DNA of 64,000 nucleotides from Phyto melanocephala (lineage: Eukaryota; Arthropoda; Insecta; Diptera; Rhinophoridae), in the NCBI GenBank assembly GCA_941918925.1, contig OW799233.1:135438533-135502532 (forward strand), read 5' to 3'. The notes below the pieces were generated by a model that ran no database searches, had not been told where the DNA came from, and saw only the letters and a program-made list of their open reading frames with translations. The stretch's first letter is position 1. Each line of letters starts with the position of its first letter. The translations under genes were made by a program, and so were the position numbers. This document shows positions 36,243-46,390 of this stretch, one piece after another.

Positions 36243-37012
36243 ACAAGTAAGAGTGCTATATTCGGCCATGCCGAATCTTATATACCCTTCACAACGTGTA
36301 GTCATGCAATAACTGTAGTTTGTGTCACCATTCATCCCATATGAAATACGTACATACATATAAAAAACATATGTACATATATAAAAACATCCCATTTTAA
36401 AATTAAAAATTTACGTATGTATGTAAAAAAAAAAAAAAATAAAAAAAAATATATAAAAAAAAAATACAAAAAAAAAATTAAAAAAAAAATTTTAAAAAAA
36501 TTTTTAAAATATAAATAATAAATATAAAACAAAAAAAAATAATAAAAATATAAATAATAAATTAAATAAAAAATAAAAAAAAAATAAAAAAAATAAATTT
36601 TTGGATCAGCTGGGATTCGATCCCACGTTTACTTTAACCAATATACAAGTTTGTATGTATGTATGTTGTTGTTGTAATGTTGTTTTTGTGAAAAAAAATC
36701 GAGGTGGTCGTGGGTTTTTGCTCATATCTCAGTTGTTTATGAACCGATGTTTCTGATTTTCAATACCGATCTACTCCCGAATATTTCTGATATTTTAATA
36801 CCTCACCCGGGTCCAAGCGATTTCGGGGGCTTCAAAAAGTTGATTTCAACATACACACGGACACACGGTCAGACGAACAGACTGACAAAACTTAATCGAC
36901 TCCCCTATTCATAAGCTTTCAGAAAATATATACTTTATGGGGTCGGAAATGAAAATTGTAGAAATTTCACACGGAATGACAAACCTATATATACCCTTTT
37001 TCACTGTGTGAA
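36243..37012 (-). mobile_element. DINE-1-like group B element, near full length
   Basis: ACAAGTAAGAGTGCTATATT + CGGCCATGCCG palindrome, 'acccttcacaacgtgtagtc', A-rich tract, 'ggatcagctgggattcgatc', 'gtcgtgggtttttgctcata', ending 'ccctttttcactgtgtgaa'. It fuses directly to an inverted group B fragment at 37013. Confidence 0.8.
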
Positions 37013-37286
37013 TAGAGGAGTCGATTAAGCCTTGACCGTCTGTCCGTCTGCCCGTCTGTCCGTGTGTTGGTTGAAATCAACTTTTAGAAGCAACTATATG
37101 TTCCTCAGATCTGTATATTGTATCAATCTCTTGGAAATATCCAGGAATGAATCGCTATTGAAATTCAGCACAATCGCCCCATAACTTTCTGAGATATGAG
37201 CAAAAAACCACGACCACCTCGTTTTTTTACACAATTACAACAACAACATACTTATATACATACATGCAAAAAACATGCCAAAAAAA
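37013..37286 (+). mobile_element. DINE-1-like group B fragment, opposite orientation
   Basis: Same text as the 5' half of 41451-42223 ('gtcgattaagccttgaccgt', 'gaatgaatcgctattgaaat'), stopping at the AT-rich centre. Confidence 0.7.
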
Positions 37287-37685
37287 ACAAGTAAGAGCGC
37301 TATATTCGGCCGTGCCGAATCTTATATACCCTTTACAACGTGTAGTCATGCAATAACAGTAGTTTGTATCACCATTCATCCCATATGAAATACGTACCTA
37401 CATATAAAAACATACATATATAAAAACATCCCATTGTAAAATTATAAATTTACGCATGTATGTTAAAAAAAAAAATAAAAAAAAATTAAAAAAAAAATTT
37501 AAAAAAAAATTTAAAAAAAAAATTAAAAAAAAAAAATTTTTTTTAAGTAATTAAAATATATATAATAAATACAAAACAAAAAAAATAAAAAAAAAATATT
37601 AAAAAAAAAAAATTAAAAAAAAAATAATAATAAAAATATAAATAATATATTAAATAAAAAATAAAAAAAAATTTAAAAAAAAAAT

Positions 37686-40160
37686 ATGGTTTATAAAAAT
37701 ATTAAAGAGAAACATCAATGTATAAAAACATACATAAATGAACACAAATCCTTAAAACAACAACAACTTAATAACAAATCAACAATAACTTTTCTAATAA
37801 AATGCAGAAATGCAGGAATTACACCCAAATTTATTAAGGATGCAACAAAAAACATACATGGAATATTTAAAACTAATTATAAACTGCCCTTGAAAATAAA
37901 CAAATCATTAATGTGTATTTTACAAAACTTTCATCTAAAAATATTGAATTTGTTAATAACACAGAAGCATAAAATTGGAGACTACAATGACCAATATGTG
38001 AAGGAAACAGAAAACCGAATAAACAGATATTTAAATAATGACGAAAAGGGACAATTTTGGAATAGTGGAATATCCCTTACGAATTTAGGGAATACGGAGA
38101 TAGGGAATAGACATGAAGGAAAATTTGAAATTTTGAAAGATGGACAAAGACGTGAGCTCGGCATAGTGGATAACGATAATTGGTTTGTTAATCGGACAAA
38201 AACCAATATTCCCAACGATATCGAATGGTTGCTTTCACTGGGACAGAAACATGCCATACCGACGACCAAGAAAAGTTTCCCAATGTTTAAATTCATAGCG
38301 GATGGTGGGGATTGTATACAAACATTATCCAAAGGGGAGGAACAAGAGACAGCAGGAACGAACTTTACAACTATGGTAGAAAACCATATAAATAAACATA
38401 GCTTAGAAGGAAGAGAACGTTTTATACTTAACACAGTGGGACAAACGAGAAGTTTTTTGAGGAAGAACAAAAATATCTTAATTTTGAACGCGGATAAGGG
38501 AAATGTGACAGTTGCAATGGAACGCGAAGACTATGAGGAAAGAATGAATAATATTTTAAATGACATGATGACATATAGGAAATTAAATAAAGACCCAACC
38601 TCATCACTTCAGAGGAAGAACAACGATCTAGTTGATGAACTCCTTAGATGCAATAACATAACTGTGATAGAGGAAAGAGGACTAAGAACAGACGTGGCAT
38701 ATGCTCCAGGAATTTATGGTCTCCCGGGGATACATAAAGACGATTATCCACTTCGACCAATTTGTTCATCTATAAACTCACCCTCAACTGAGTTATGCAA
38801 ATTTCTTGCGAACATTTTGGGAAAACTTACTGAAAAATCAGAGTTTAATGTAAGGGATGCGGTGCAATTTAGGAATAAGGTTAACAATAGTGCAATATCT
38901 AAGGACGAAAAATTAGTGTCGTTTGATGTAGTGTCGTTATTTCCCAGTATACCTGTAGATTATGCAATAGACGTAATTATGAAAAGATGGAATGAAATTA
39001 AAAATTATACAAATATGACAAAGGATCTATTTACGAAAATTTTAAAATTCTGTGTAAAAGATAACGGATATTTCAGGTATAAGGAAACAATTTATACACA
39101 AATTAGTGGCTTACCAATGGGTTCTCCGGCGTCACCCATAATTGCGGATATAGTTATGGAAGAATTATTACGTGATAGTATGGAAAAATTGGAAACTAAA
39201 CCGAGATTACTAACGAAATATGTTGACGACCTGTTTGGAATAGTACGAGAGAACGAAATTGAGAAAACTTTAAAACAACTTAATAGTTTCCACCGTAGAA
39301 TTAAATTTACAATTGAAATGGAAACACAAGGACAACTTCCATATCTGGACGCATTGGTTATTAAAATTGGAAACAGAATCAAGGTAGATTGGTACCAAAA
39401 ACCAACTTCATCAGGACGAATTATGAATTATTATTCATGTCTTCCTAAAAACATTATAATTAATACGGCATCCAATTTTATAACTAGAGTTTTGACAATA
39501 GGCGATAAACTATTTCATGACGAAAATACGAGGAAGATAACTAGTATATTGACAGGAAATTCTTTTCCAATGCATATAATTAGAAAACTAGTTCGGAAAC
39601 GTAAGAGGAATAAAAGTAGAACTAGGACGGAAAATATAGCAAGAATTTACAAAGCATTTACGTATGTACCAAACATTTCTGAAGGGATTGAAAATTCTAA
39701 AATCTACGATAAGGAAAAATATGACATTGCACAAAAAGCGGGAAACACGCTCAGACAACTATTTACAAATACAGAAAGCGGGATAGACAAAATGGACAAA
39801 TCGAATGTAATTTATAAAATTAGATGCAGTGGTGACGATACCAATATATGCGATCAAGTATATATTGGTACAACAAAAAATAAATTAAGAACTAGAATAG
39901 CAGGACACAGATCAGATTTAAGACATAGAGGGAAAATTCTTACACAAAAAACGGCACTTGCGGCCCACTGTGCGGAGAGAGAACACACACCCGACTTAAA
40001 TAGTGTAACAATTTTGCAAACAGAGAACAACTACAACAGACGACTCACATTGGAAATGCTTCATATTATTAATACACCAAAAGGGAAGAGAATTAACTTT
40101 AAGAGTGACATTGATAACTGTGCACAGAACTATAGACAAATTATAAACAAGGGGAAATAA
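37686..40160 (+). CDS. Penelope-like reverse transcriptase with GIY-YIG endonuclease
   Basis: 824 aa, no stops or frameshifts, close to the usual Penelope length of about 800-850 aa. Domains in order: N-terminal region; ILNADKGNVTVAM (residues 266-278), typical of the family; PGIYGLPGIHKDD...LRPICSSINSPS (341-367); palm motif A FDVVSLFPSIP (413-423, Asp414); motif B GLPMGSPASP (475-484); motif C YVDD (512-515, both Asp present); LPYLDALV (551-558); WYQKPTSS (569-576). The C-terminal GIY-YIG nuclease has VIYKIRC (708-714), a second Cys at 722, VYIGTT (725-730) and Arg/His within RIAGHRSDL (737-745), with a likely catalytic Glu at 790. It copies its own RNA by target-primed reverse transcription using its own endonuclease. 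All visible catalytic residues are kept, so the protein may be functional. ATG chosen as the first in frame after the A-rich tract. Confidence 0.93.
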   Translation: MVYKNIKEKHQCIKTYINEHKSLKQQQLNNKSTITFLIKCRNAGITPKFIKDATKNIHGIFKTNYKLPLKINKSLMCILQNFHLKILNLLITQKHKIGDYNDQYVKETENRINRYLNNDEKGQFWNSGISLTNLGNTEIGNRHEGKFEILKDGQRRELGIVDNDNWFVNRTKTNIPNDIEWLLSLGQKHAIPTTKKSFPMFKFIADGGDCIQTLSKGEEQETAGTNFTTMVENHINKHSLEGRERFILNTVGQTRSFLRKNKNILILNADKGNVTVAMEREDYEERMNNILNDMMTYRKLNKDPTSSLQRKNNDLVDELLRCNNITVIEERGLRTDVAYAPGIYGLPGIHKDDYPLRPICSSINSPSTELCKFLANILGKLTEKSEFNVRDAVQFRNKVNNSAISKDEKLVSFDVVSLFPSIPVDYAIDVIMKRWNEIKNYTNMTKDLFTKILKFCVKDNGYFRYKETIYTQISGLPMGSPASPIIADIVMEELLRDSMEKLETKPRLLTKYVDDLFGIVRENEIEKTLKQLNSFHRRIKFTIEMETQGQLPYLDALVIKIGNRIKVDWYQKPTSSGRIMNYYSCLPKNIIINTASNFITRVLTIGDKLFHDENTRKITSILTGNSFPMHIIRKLVRKRKRNKSRTRTENIARIYKAFTYVPNISEGIENSKIYDKEKYDIAQKAGNTLRQLFTNTESGIDKMDKSNVIYKIRCSGDDTNICDQVYIGTTKNKLRTRIAGHRSDLRHRGKILTQKTALAAHCAEREHTPDLNSVTILQTENNYNRRLTLEMLHIINTPKGKRINFKSDIDNCAQNYRQIINKGK

Positions 40161-40313
40161 TATGTAATTAGTTTAATATTAAATGTTGATAGATTACGTT
40201 TAGTTATTATACTCATTGTAAGTGTATCTAGATTTATGTAATTAATTATCCAGTGGTTAAATGTATATTGATTTGTTGTTTTATATTTTGTTTATATATT
40301 TTTGTATAATTTA

Positions 40314-40372
40314 AGATTCCTGATGATGCCAACCGATGGTAGGCGAAATATTGAAAATTTAAAAATAAATAA
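40314..40372 (+). ncRNA. Hammerhead-ribozyme-like motif in Penelope 3' UTR
   Basis: CUGAUGA, then a stem II that folds GCC/GGC and ACC/GGU around a GAU loop with one A-A mismatch, then GAAA, then UAUU and GAA. UUC before the core pairs with GAA after it, and outer UUUAA can pair with UUAAA. Stem III would be only two pairs, so activity would need a dimer. Penelope-like elements are known to carry such motifs. Weaker than the copies at 15731 and 55321 because stem II is offset by one U. Confidence 0.6.
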
Positions 40373-40427
40373 ATAAACAAATATTTTTAACTTAATTGTT
40401 TGACCTCAAGCTCAACTAATATAAAAT

Positions 40428-40469
<42 letters not shown>

Positions 40470-40899
40470 TTTTGGCTCAGCTGGGATTCGATGCCACGTT
40501 TTCTCTAACCAGTATACACGTTTGTATGTATGTATGTTGTTGTTGTAATGTTGTTTTTGTGAAAAGAAAATCGAGGTGGTCGTGGGTTTTTGCTCATATC
40601 TCAGTTGTTTATGAACCGATGTTTCTGATTTTCAATACCGATCTACTCCCGAATATTTCTGATATTTTAATACCTTACCCGGGTCCAACCTATGTCGGGG
40701 GGCTTCAAAAAGTTGATTTCAACATACACACGGACAGACGGTCAGACGGACAGACTGACAGGGCTTAATCGACTTCCCTATTCATAAGCTTTCAGAAAAT
40801 ATATACTTTATGGGGTCGGAAATGAAAATTGTGGAAATTTCACACGGAATGACAAACCTATATATACCCTTTTTCACTGTGTGAAGGGTATAATAATAA

Positions 40900-41104
40900 A
40901 ATATAAATAATATCTTAAATAAAATAAGATAAAATTTTTTTGGCTCAGCTGGGATTCGATGCCACATTTAGTCTAACCAGTATATACATATGTACGTATT
41001 TTATATGAGATGAATGGTAATACAAACAATTGTTATTGCATGACTACATGTTGTGAAGGGTATATAAGATTCGGCACGGCCGAATATAGCACTGTTACTT
41101 GTTT
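40900..41104 (+). mobile_element. DINE-1-like group B 3' half
   Basis: From 'ggctcagctgggattcgatg' to 'gattcggcacggccgaatat' and ACTGTTACTTGTT. Lies head to head with the element ending at 40892. Confidence 0.7.
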
Positions 41105-41450
41105 TTAATGATATTTTCTTGCTGTTCCTAATGGCATCACTCCGTATATGCAAACAAGTTTTAGGAGAGCTTTGTAGATTTTAAGTTAATTGTTTAAAAA
41201 TACTTTAGAGTTTTGTATTTTTTTGTATTTAATACAATGTACGAGTGTTTATCCCTAAATATGTTTAAAAATGCTTCCAGTTGACACTCTTCTATTTAAG
41301 GTATTTTCCAGATATTAAAGAGTTTTTTTTGGTACTTGAATTGAGGGAGCGTGTGAGAGAAATAAAATGGAGGCAATAAAATTTTGTACTAGTAACAAAA
41401 TATAAAAATCCGATCAAATTTATTTGAAGCCAAACCGATAAACGGGAATA
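41105..41450. other. Intergenic DNA, no gene seen
   Basis: AT-rich, no repeat family recognised. Confidence 0.5.
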
Positions 41451-42223
41451 TTTTTATACCCTTCACCTGTGGTGCACAAGGGTATATATAGCTTTGTCCT
41501 TCCGTTTGTAATTTCTACAATTTTCATTTCCGACCCCATAAAGTATATATTTTCTGAAAGCTTATGAATAGAGAAGTCGATTAAGCCCTGACCGTCTGTC
41601 CGTCTGTCCGTCTGCCCGTCTGTCCGTGTGTTGGTTGAAATCAACTTTTAGAAGCAACTATATGTTTCTCAGATCTGTATATGGTATCAATCTCTTGGAA
41701 ATATCCAGGAATGAATCGCTATTGAAATTCAGCACAATCGCCCCATAACTTTCTAAGATATGAGCAAAAAACCACGACCACCTCGTTTTTTTTCACAATT
41801 ACAACAACAACATACATACATACATACATACATACAAGTAAAAAACATACCAAACAAAAAAAATTACAAAAAAAAAAAATATTAAAAATAAGAAAAAAAT
41901 AATAAAAAAAACTAAAAAAAAAAATTTTAAAAAAATTTAATAAAAAATTTAAAAAAATTTTTTAAAAATTTTTCTAAAAAAATTTTTTAAAAAAATTTAA
42001 AAAAAATATAAAAAAAATAATAAAATAAAAATAATGTATTAAATAAAATAAAATAAAATTTTTTTGGCTCAGCTGGGATTCGATGCCACATTTATTCTAA
42101 CGTGTACGTATGCACGTATTTTATATGGGATGAATGGTGATACAAACAATTGTTATTGCATGACTACACGTTGTGAAGGGTATATAAGATTCGGCACGGC
42201 CGAATATAGCACTGTTACTTGTT
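41451..42223 (+). mobile_element. DINE-1-like group B element, full length, uninterrupted
   Basis: Best reference copy of group B: TTTTTATACCCTTCACCTGT, 'actttatgggg'-type block in inverse, a run of 'ccgtctgtccgtctgtccgt', CATA repeats (about 41811-41838), an A/T-rich core, 'ggctcagctgggattcgatg', 'gttgtgaagggtatataaga', CGGCACGGCCG palindrome and ACTGTTACTTGTT. 773 nt, non-coding. Confidence 0.85.
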
Positions 42224-43259
42224 TTTTTTTCTATTTAGAACTAGCAGAAATCTTCGCGTGAAGTTTTATCTGTGGTTTTTGTGGGCAACCATATACTTAC
42301 TTATGCCATTCACGTTTGCATATAAAATACGATATTACCCATGAAAATCACAGATATGACTGATAGTAATTCTTTAACTTCACTGTAAGCAGGGCAATAA
42401 GAAAAACACAATTAAATCGTTTGTAATAAAAACTTTCTAATGTTTGTTTTATAGTTGTTGTAAAAGAGATTTTAAAATATTAATATTTTAACAAGTTTTT
42501 CCCTCTAGCTCCTTTACTGGTAAAGGTAACGAATTATATCTTAAGATTTTACAAGTTTAAAAATCGTTTAAATAAAAATTTATCTAGTCTTGATATTGAA
42601 TTTTATAATTAAGTTTTAAACTTAATTTTTTATTTACAAAAATCTTAATAAACTTTCACTTTACGGAAATTTTCCAATGTTCGTCTGCTGGAATTTCCAA
42701 GTCTATGCTATTATTTTCCTTTGTGCTTAAAAATTTCTTTAAGCATTTTTTATTATTTAGTTTTTTATGAAATATACATCCTCCACAAATCATTATATTT
42801 TTGTTTGAGGAAGATAACAGCTGAAAAAAATTATTTACCAAAACAAAGGGCGTTAGTTCTATTTAACAATATGTCTGATCAAAAGTTAATGAATAATATA
42901 AAGCGGCATTCAAGGTAATCGTAGATCTTCAAATAGAGTATGGGACATTCCAAACATCTGTTATTAGTTGCCTTTATATTTTCTTATTTCAATTGAGTGA
43001 AGTCTTAATTGTTTAGTTCATTATTAACTAAACAGTCGTCTACAAGTATTATAATATACTTTTGTTTGTATTCGTACAAAAAAACCAAAAATATAACAAA
43101 ATATCTTTTAATTATCAAAACAATAAAAACACTTGTTTTTCACTTAACCCATTTATACCTAAATGCCCAAATGCGCTCATTTTGTTAAAAATGTATATAA
43201 ATTGTGATGAAATAAGTCAGTGACCTCATCGTTATCTTAGTCTAGATTTCATTTTGCTT
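42224..43259. other. Intergenic DNA, no gene seen
   Basis: AT-rich. Short open frames near 42656-42918 overlap on both strands and have no homology that I recognise. Confidence 0.5.
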
Positions 43260-44048
43260 TTTTATTTCCCATGCCATCCTCAATTTTAAATTTTTACATA
43301 GATAATTGTATTCTACTAGTCAAGTCCTTTCATTTCATATGCATATTGATGGGGTTCAAAATAAATACTATTCGCCATTTTATTTACATCGCCATCTTGG
43401 ATTATAACTTTTTCTATTACTGTTTTCTATTTGTCAAGTTCTTTCATTTGATACCTATATTGTGGAAGTCAAAGGGTCATAGCCGTAAATACTATTTTTG
43501 AAATATACTTACATACATACAAATATTCCAAAAAATTACAATCGAAAACCATTTTTTTCAGCTTTTTAACAACCATCATCTGAATGAACCTGACTAGCGC
43601 AATATAAGCACTTTAAAGAAATTTAAAATTCCTGTTGGCCGCCACTACAGAATGGCGGACAATAAATTTATATCTATATGGGCCAAATCTGTTGTTTTGA
43701 AATGTAACTTCTTGAACCCCCTCAATATTGGTATAAAATAAAATAACTTAACCAATAGAATAATGTAAATTATCAAAAAATGTAAAATCCAAGATGGCGT
43801 CCAAAAAATATGGCGGAACAAATTTTTTTAACCCCATCAATATGGGTATCAAATTAAAGGACTTGACTAGTAGAATACATTTAACTACGTAAAAATTCAA
43901 AATCGAGGATGGCGTCGGAAATAATAAAGAAAAATTGCGTATAACATGAAAAATAGGTAAAGCTACGATGTGGGATTATACCTATGTACATGATGGTGAC
44001 GGGTATTATCAGATTCGACACGGCCGAATATAGCACTGTTACTTGTTT
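43260..44048. mobile_element. DINE-1-like group C, two arms in inverted arrangement
   Basis: 43260-43500 reads as group C in minus orientation ('ttctactagtcaagtccttt', 'tattgatggggttcaaaa'). 43540-44048 reads as plus orientation ('caagatggcgtccaaaaaat', 'ggactttgactagtagaat'-type text in inverse). It ends with the intact 3' end CGACACGGCCG and ACTGTTACTTGTT. Confidence 0.65.
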
Positions 44049-44795
44049 TTATGAAGTTTTGTTTTCCATTTTATTTAAACAAATTCCAACACCAGCTCGT
44101 TACATATAAATACAAATTTGAAATTTCATCTCTGATGGTGCGTGAACTTTTTGACGCCATCGAATAAGTAAGCGAACTCCTATATAATTTTTAAATAACT
44201 TTTTCGCCTATAATTTGCCAATTTTGATATTTTCAAATATATAGCCCTATTGGATACGGCTTTTAGACGAAGAGTTTCGATAACATGCTATTTTTTCAGT
44301 TTTTTCTTTAACAGTTTTCAAAAATTCATTTACGTTCAAATAACGACTTTTGGCCTGCAACAACTCATGTTTGTTTTACACTTTACGCTAATTATAAATG
44401 AACTAAATAAGTGCAAAAGGAAATAGTGACAAAAAGAATTATAAAAAACACAAAACATGTTTTATTACTACACCGCTTTCACCCCATCATTAGTGAACTA
44501 AAGAAAGTCGTGATGGGCAAACATGGTGTCCACTTAGCATGTAAAAGCTCTATGAGAGTTATGTGATGTCGTTTTCATTTTATATGAACGAGGCGTTAAA
44601 TAAAAAAAATTGGTGATAATAAATTTATTTATGTTATCAAGACATACATATATATGTGTGTATACTTAACATTTTCCTAAACAAAAAATATAAAAGAACT
44701 TATCAAACATCCTAAGTTTCTTATTAAAAGCTATTAAAATATGTACATTTTCAGAACAGCTACGAATTTCTTTTCAACAGACCTGAACTAAACAT
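44049..44795. other. Intergenic DNA downstream of K5
   Basis: No gene seen. AATAAA on the minus strand at 44626-44631 could serve K5. Confidence 0.5.
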
Positions 44796-45364
44796 TTAAC
44801 CAAGCCTGGAACATAGTTCATGGGGTACCTTAACAATAGCTGCAAGAGAACATATAAATGTTATACATATTATTATTATTTTTCTGCCAAACTTAAAGCC
44901 AAACTTAAAGCAAAACTTACATTGCCCATCAAGACAGGCTGTCTTCAATAGCTCACAATGGTTAGCAAAGTACATAGACCAACCAGATTCATATTTACCA
45001 CACACAACACCTTCTCCCACATCACAGTTTCGAGCACATTGAAATTCACATTTAGTCTTGTTAGTTAGAGACAATACTAAAGAATGATAAATTAAAAAAG
45101 ATATTAATTTTTTTAATAAATAGTTAAATTTATTATAATTTTACTTGGTTTATTAGCAAGACAGCGTTCATAGTTTTTTCGTCTCATATAGCAAGTATTA
45201 CGAAACGAATAGCAATTGTTACCATCAGTGGTAAAGACAGTATTTTTTAAATTAGGACAGGGTCTTAAAAATTCACTAAACATAAGTGGTGCCACTGCTT
45301 TTGATTGGTCAAACATTAGGTACAAGATGGCAACGATAACTGAGAGTAAATGCAAGCACAACAT
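44796..45364 (-). CDS. K5: secreted double-Kazal protein, 139 aa
   Basis: Minus-strand exons 45145-45364, 44921-45076 and 44796-44839. Signal peptide with LLSVIVAILYLM core. The first module has PCPNLKN, TTDGNNCYSFRNTCYM and an extra Cys (RC) before the intron. Exon 2 is 156 nt, one codon longer than in the sisters (YESGWSMYFANHC in place of YxGxYxYFAN). It starts ILSLTNK and holds NCDVGEGVVCGKY, so the usual PVCGEY has become VVCGKY and predicted P1 is Val. Exon 3 encodes SIVKV, a Cys and ends SRLG. Most diverged Kazal core of the seven; intact. Confidence 0.87.
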
Positions 45365-45410
45365 TTTGTGTGATATTTATGGATGGGTTAGAAGTTTTAC
45401 TTTATAAGGG

Positions 45411-45418
45411 CTTTTATA
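45411..45418 (-). promoter_or_regulatory. TATA box of K5
   Basis: TATAAAAG on the minus strand, 47 nt before the ATG. Confidence 0.6.
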
Positions 45419-45619
45419 CAAGAACTTAACATCATTGAAATAAGCTTAAATAAAAAGAATAAATTATAAACAAATTTATGTGTGTATTTTTGAATATATT
45501 TTTTATTTTGATAAAACAAAAAAATATTGACTTGAACTCTTAATATTTATTTTATAAATAAAAATTTAATATTTGTACATATTATTATTAATATATGTAC
45601 ATACTTATATATACATACA

Positions 45620-45650
<31 letters not shown>

Positions 45651-45684
45651 GTATTTAATATTAACTTAATAAGCTAAATATAAA
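45419..45684. other. Intergenic DNA with CATA microsatellite
   Basis: About ten ACAT units at 45611-45650. No gene. Confidence 0.7.
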
Positions 45685-46390
45685 ACAAGTAAGAGTGCTA
45701 TATTCGGCCGTGCCGAATCTTATATACCCTTCACAACGTGTAGTCATGCAATAACAATAGTCACCATTCACCATTCATCTCATATGAAATACGTACATAC
45801 ATATAAGAAACATACATATATAAAAACATCCCATTGCAAAACTATTAATTGAGTTTACGTATGTAAAAAACTACAAAAAAAATAAAAAAAAATATTAATA
45901 AAAACAAAAAAAAAAAAAAAAAATTAAAAAAAATAATAAAAATATAAATAATATATAAAATAAAAAAATAAAATAAAAAAAAAACTTTTTTTTTGGCTCA
46001 GCTGGGATTCGATGCCACGTTTACTCTAACCAGTATATATGTATGTATGTTGTTGTTGTGTTTGTGAAAAAAAAACTAGGTGGTCGTGGTTTTTTTCTCA
46101 TATCTCAGAAAGTTATGGGGCGATTGTGCTGAATTTCAATAGCGATTCATTCCCGAATATTTTCAAAAGATTGATACTATACACAGATCTGAGGAACATA
46201 TGGTTGCTTCTAAAAGTTGATTTCAACCAACACACGGACAGACGGACAGACGGTTAGAGCTTAATCGACTCCTCCATTCATAAGCTTTCAGAAAATATAT
46301 ATTTTATGGGGACGAAAATGAAAATTGTAGAAATCACAAACGGAATGACAAAGCTATATATACCCTTGTGCACTACAGGTTAAGGGTGTA
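45685..46390 (-). mobile_element. DINE-1-like group B element, full length
   Basis: ACAAGTAAGAGTGCTATATT, CGGCCGTGCCG palindrome, short A-rich core, 'ggctcagctgggattcgatg', ending 'gtgcactacaggttaagggt'. It touches the next element directly. Confidence 0.8.

Larger units (their letters stand above)
37680..40466 (+). mobile_element. Penelope-like retroelement
   Basis: Consists of a single 824-codon ORF, about 275 nt of 3' UTR with a hammerhead-like motif, and an A run of about 35 nt (40432-40466). The 5' boundary is hidden in the A-rich target, just before the ATG. No 5' pLTR with a second hammerhead is visible, so the copy is probably 5'-truncated just upstream of the coding region. Confidence 0.8.
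37287..40892 (-). mobile_element. DINE-1-like group B element split by a Penelope insertion
   Basis: The left part (37287 to about 37680) has ACAAGTAAGAGCGCTATATT, palindrome and A-rich tract. The right part (about 40467 to 40892) has 'ggctcagctgggattcgatg' through 'ccctttttcactgtgtgaag'. Together they make one normal group B element. The A-rich centre was the target for the Penelope-like element. Confidence 0.8.

Noticed and set aside
36332..36532. Phe-rich frame
   Set aside because: Translation of the A-rich core of a group B element.
37982..38470. 162-codon minus-strand frame
   Set aside because: Antisense shadow of the Penelope ORF, whose motifs are clearly on the plus strand.
40434..40466. 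A run as a genomic poly-A signal of a host gene
   Set aside because: It directly follows the Penelope 3' UTR and joins the host repeat's own A-rich core, so it is best seen as the retroelement tail.
45600..45655. Short CATA array as a CRISPR-like or satellite array
   Set aside because: Four-base microsatellite with no spacers; the organism is a eukaryote.
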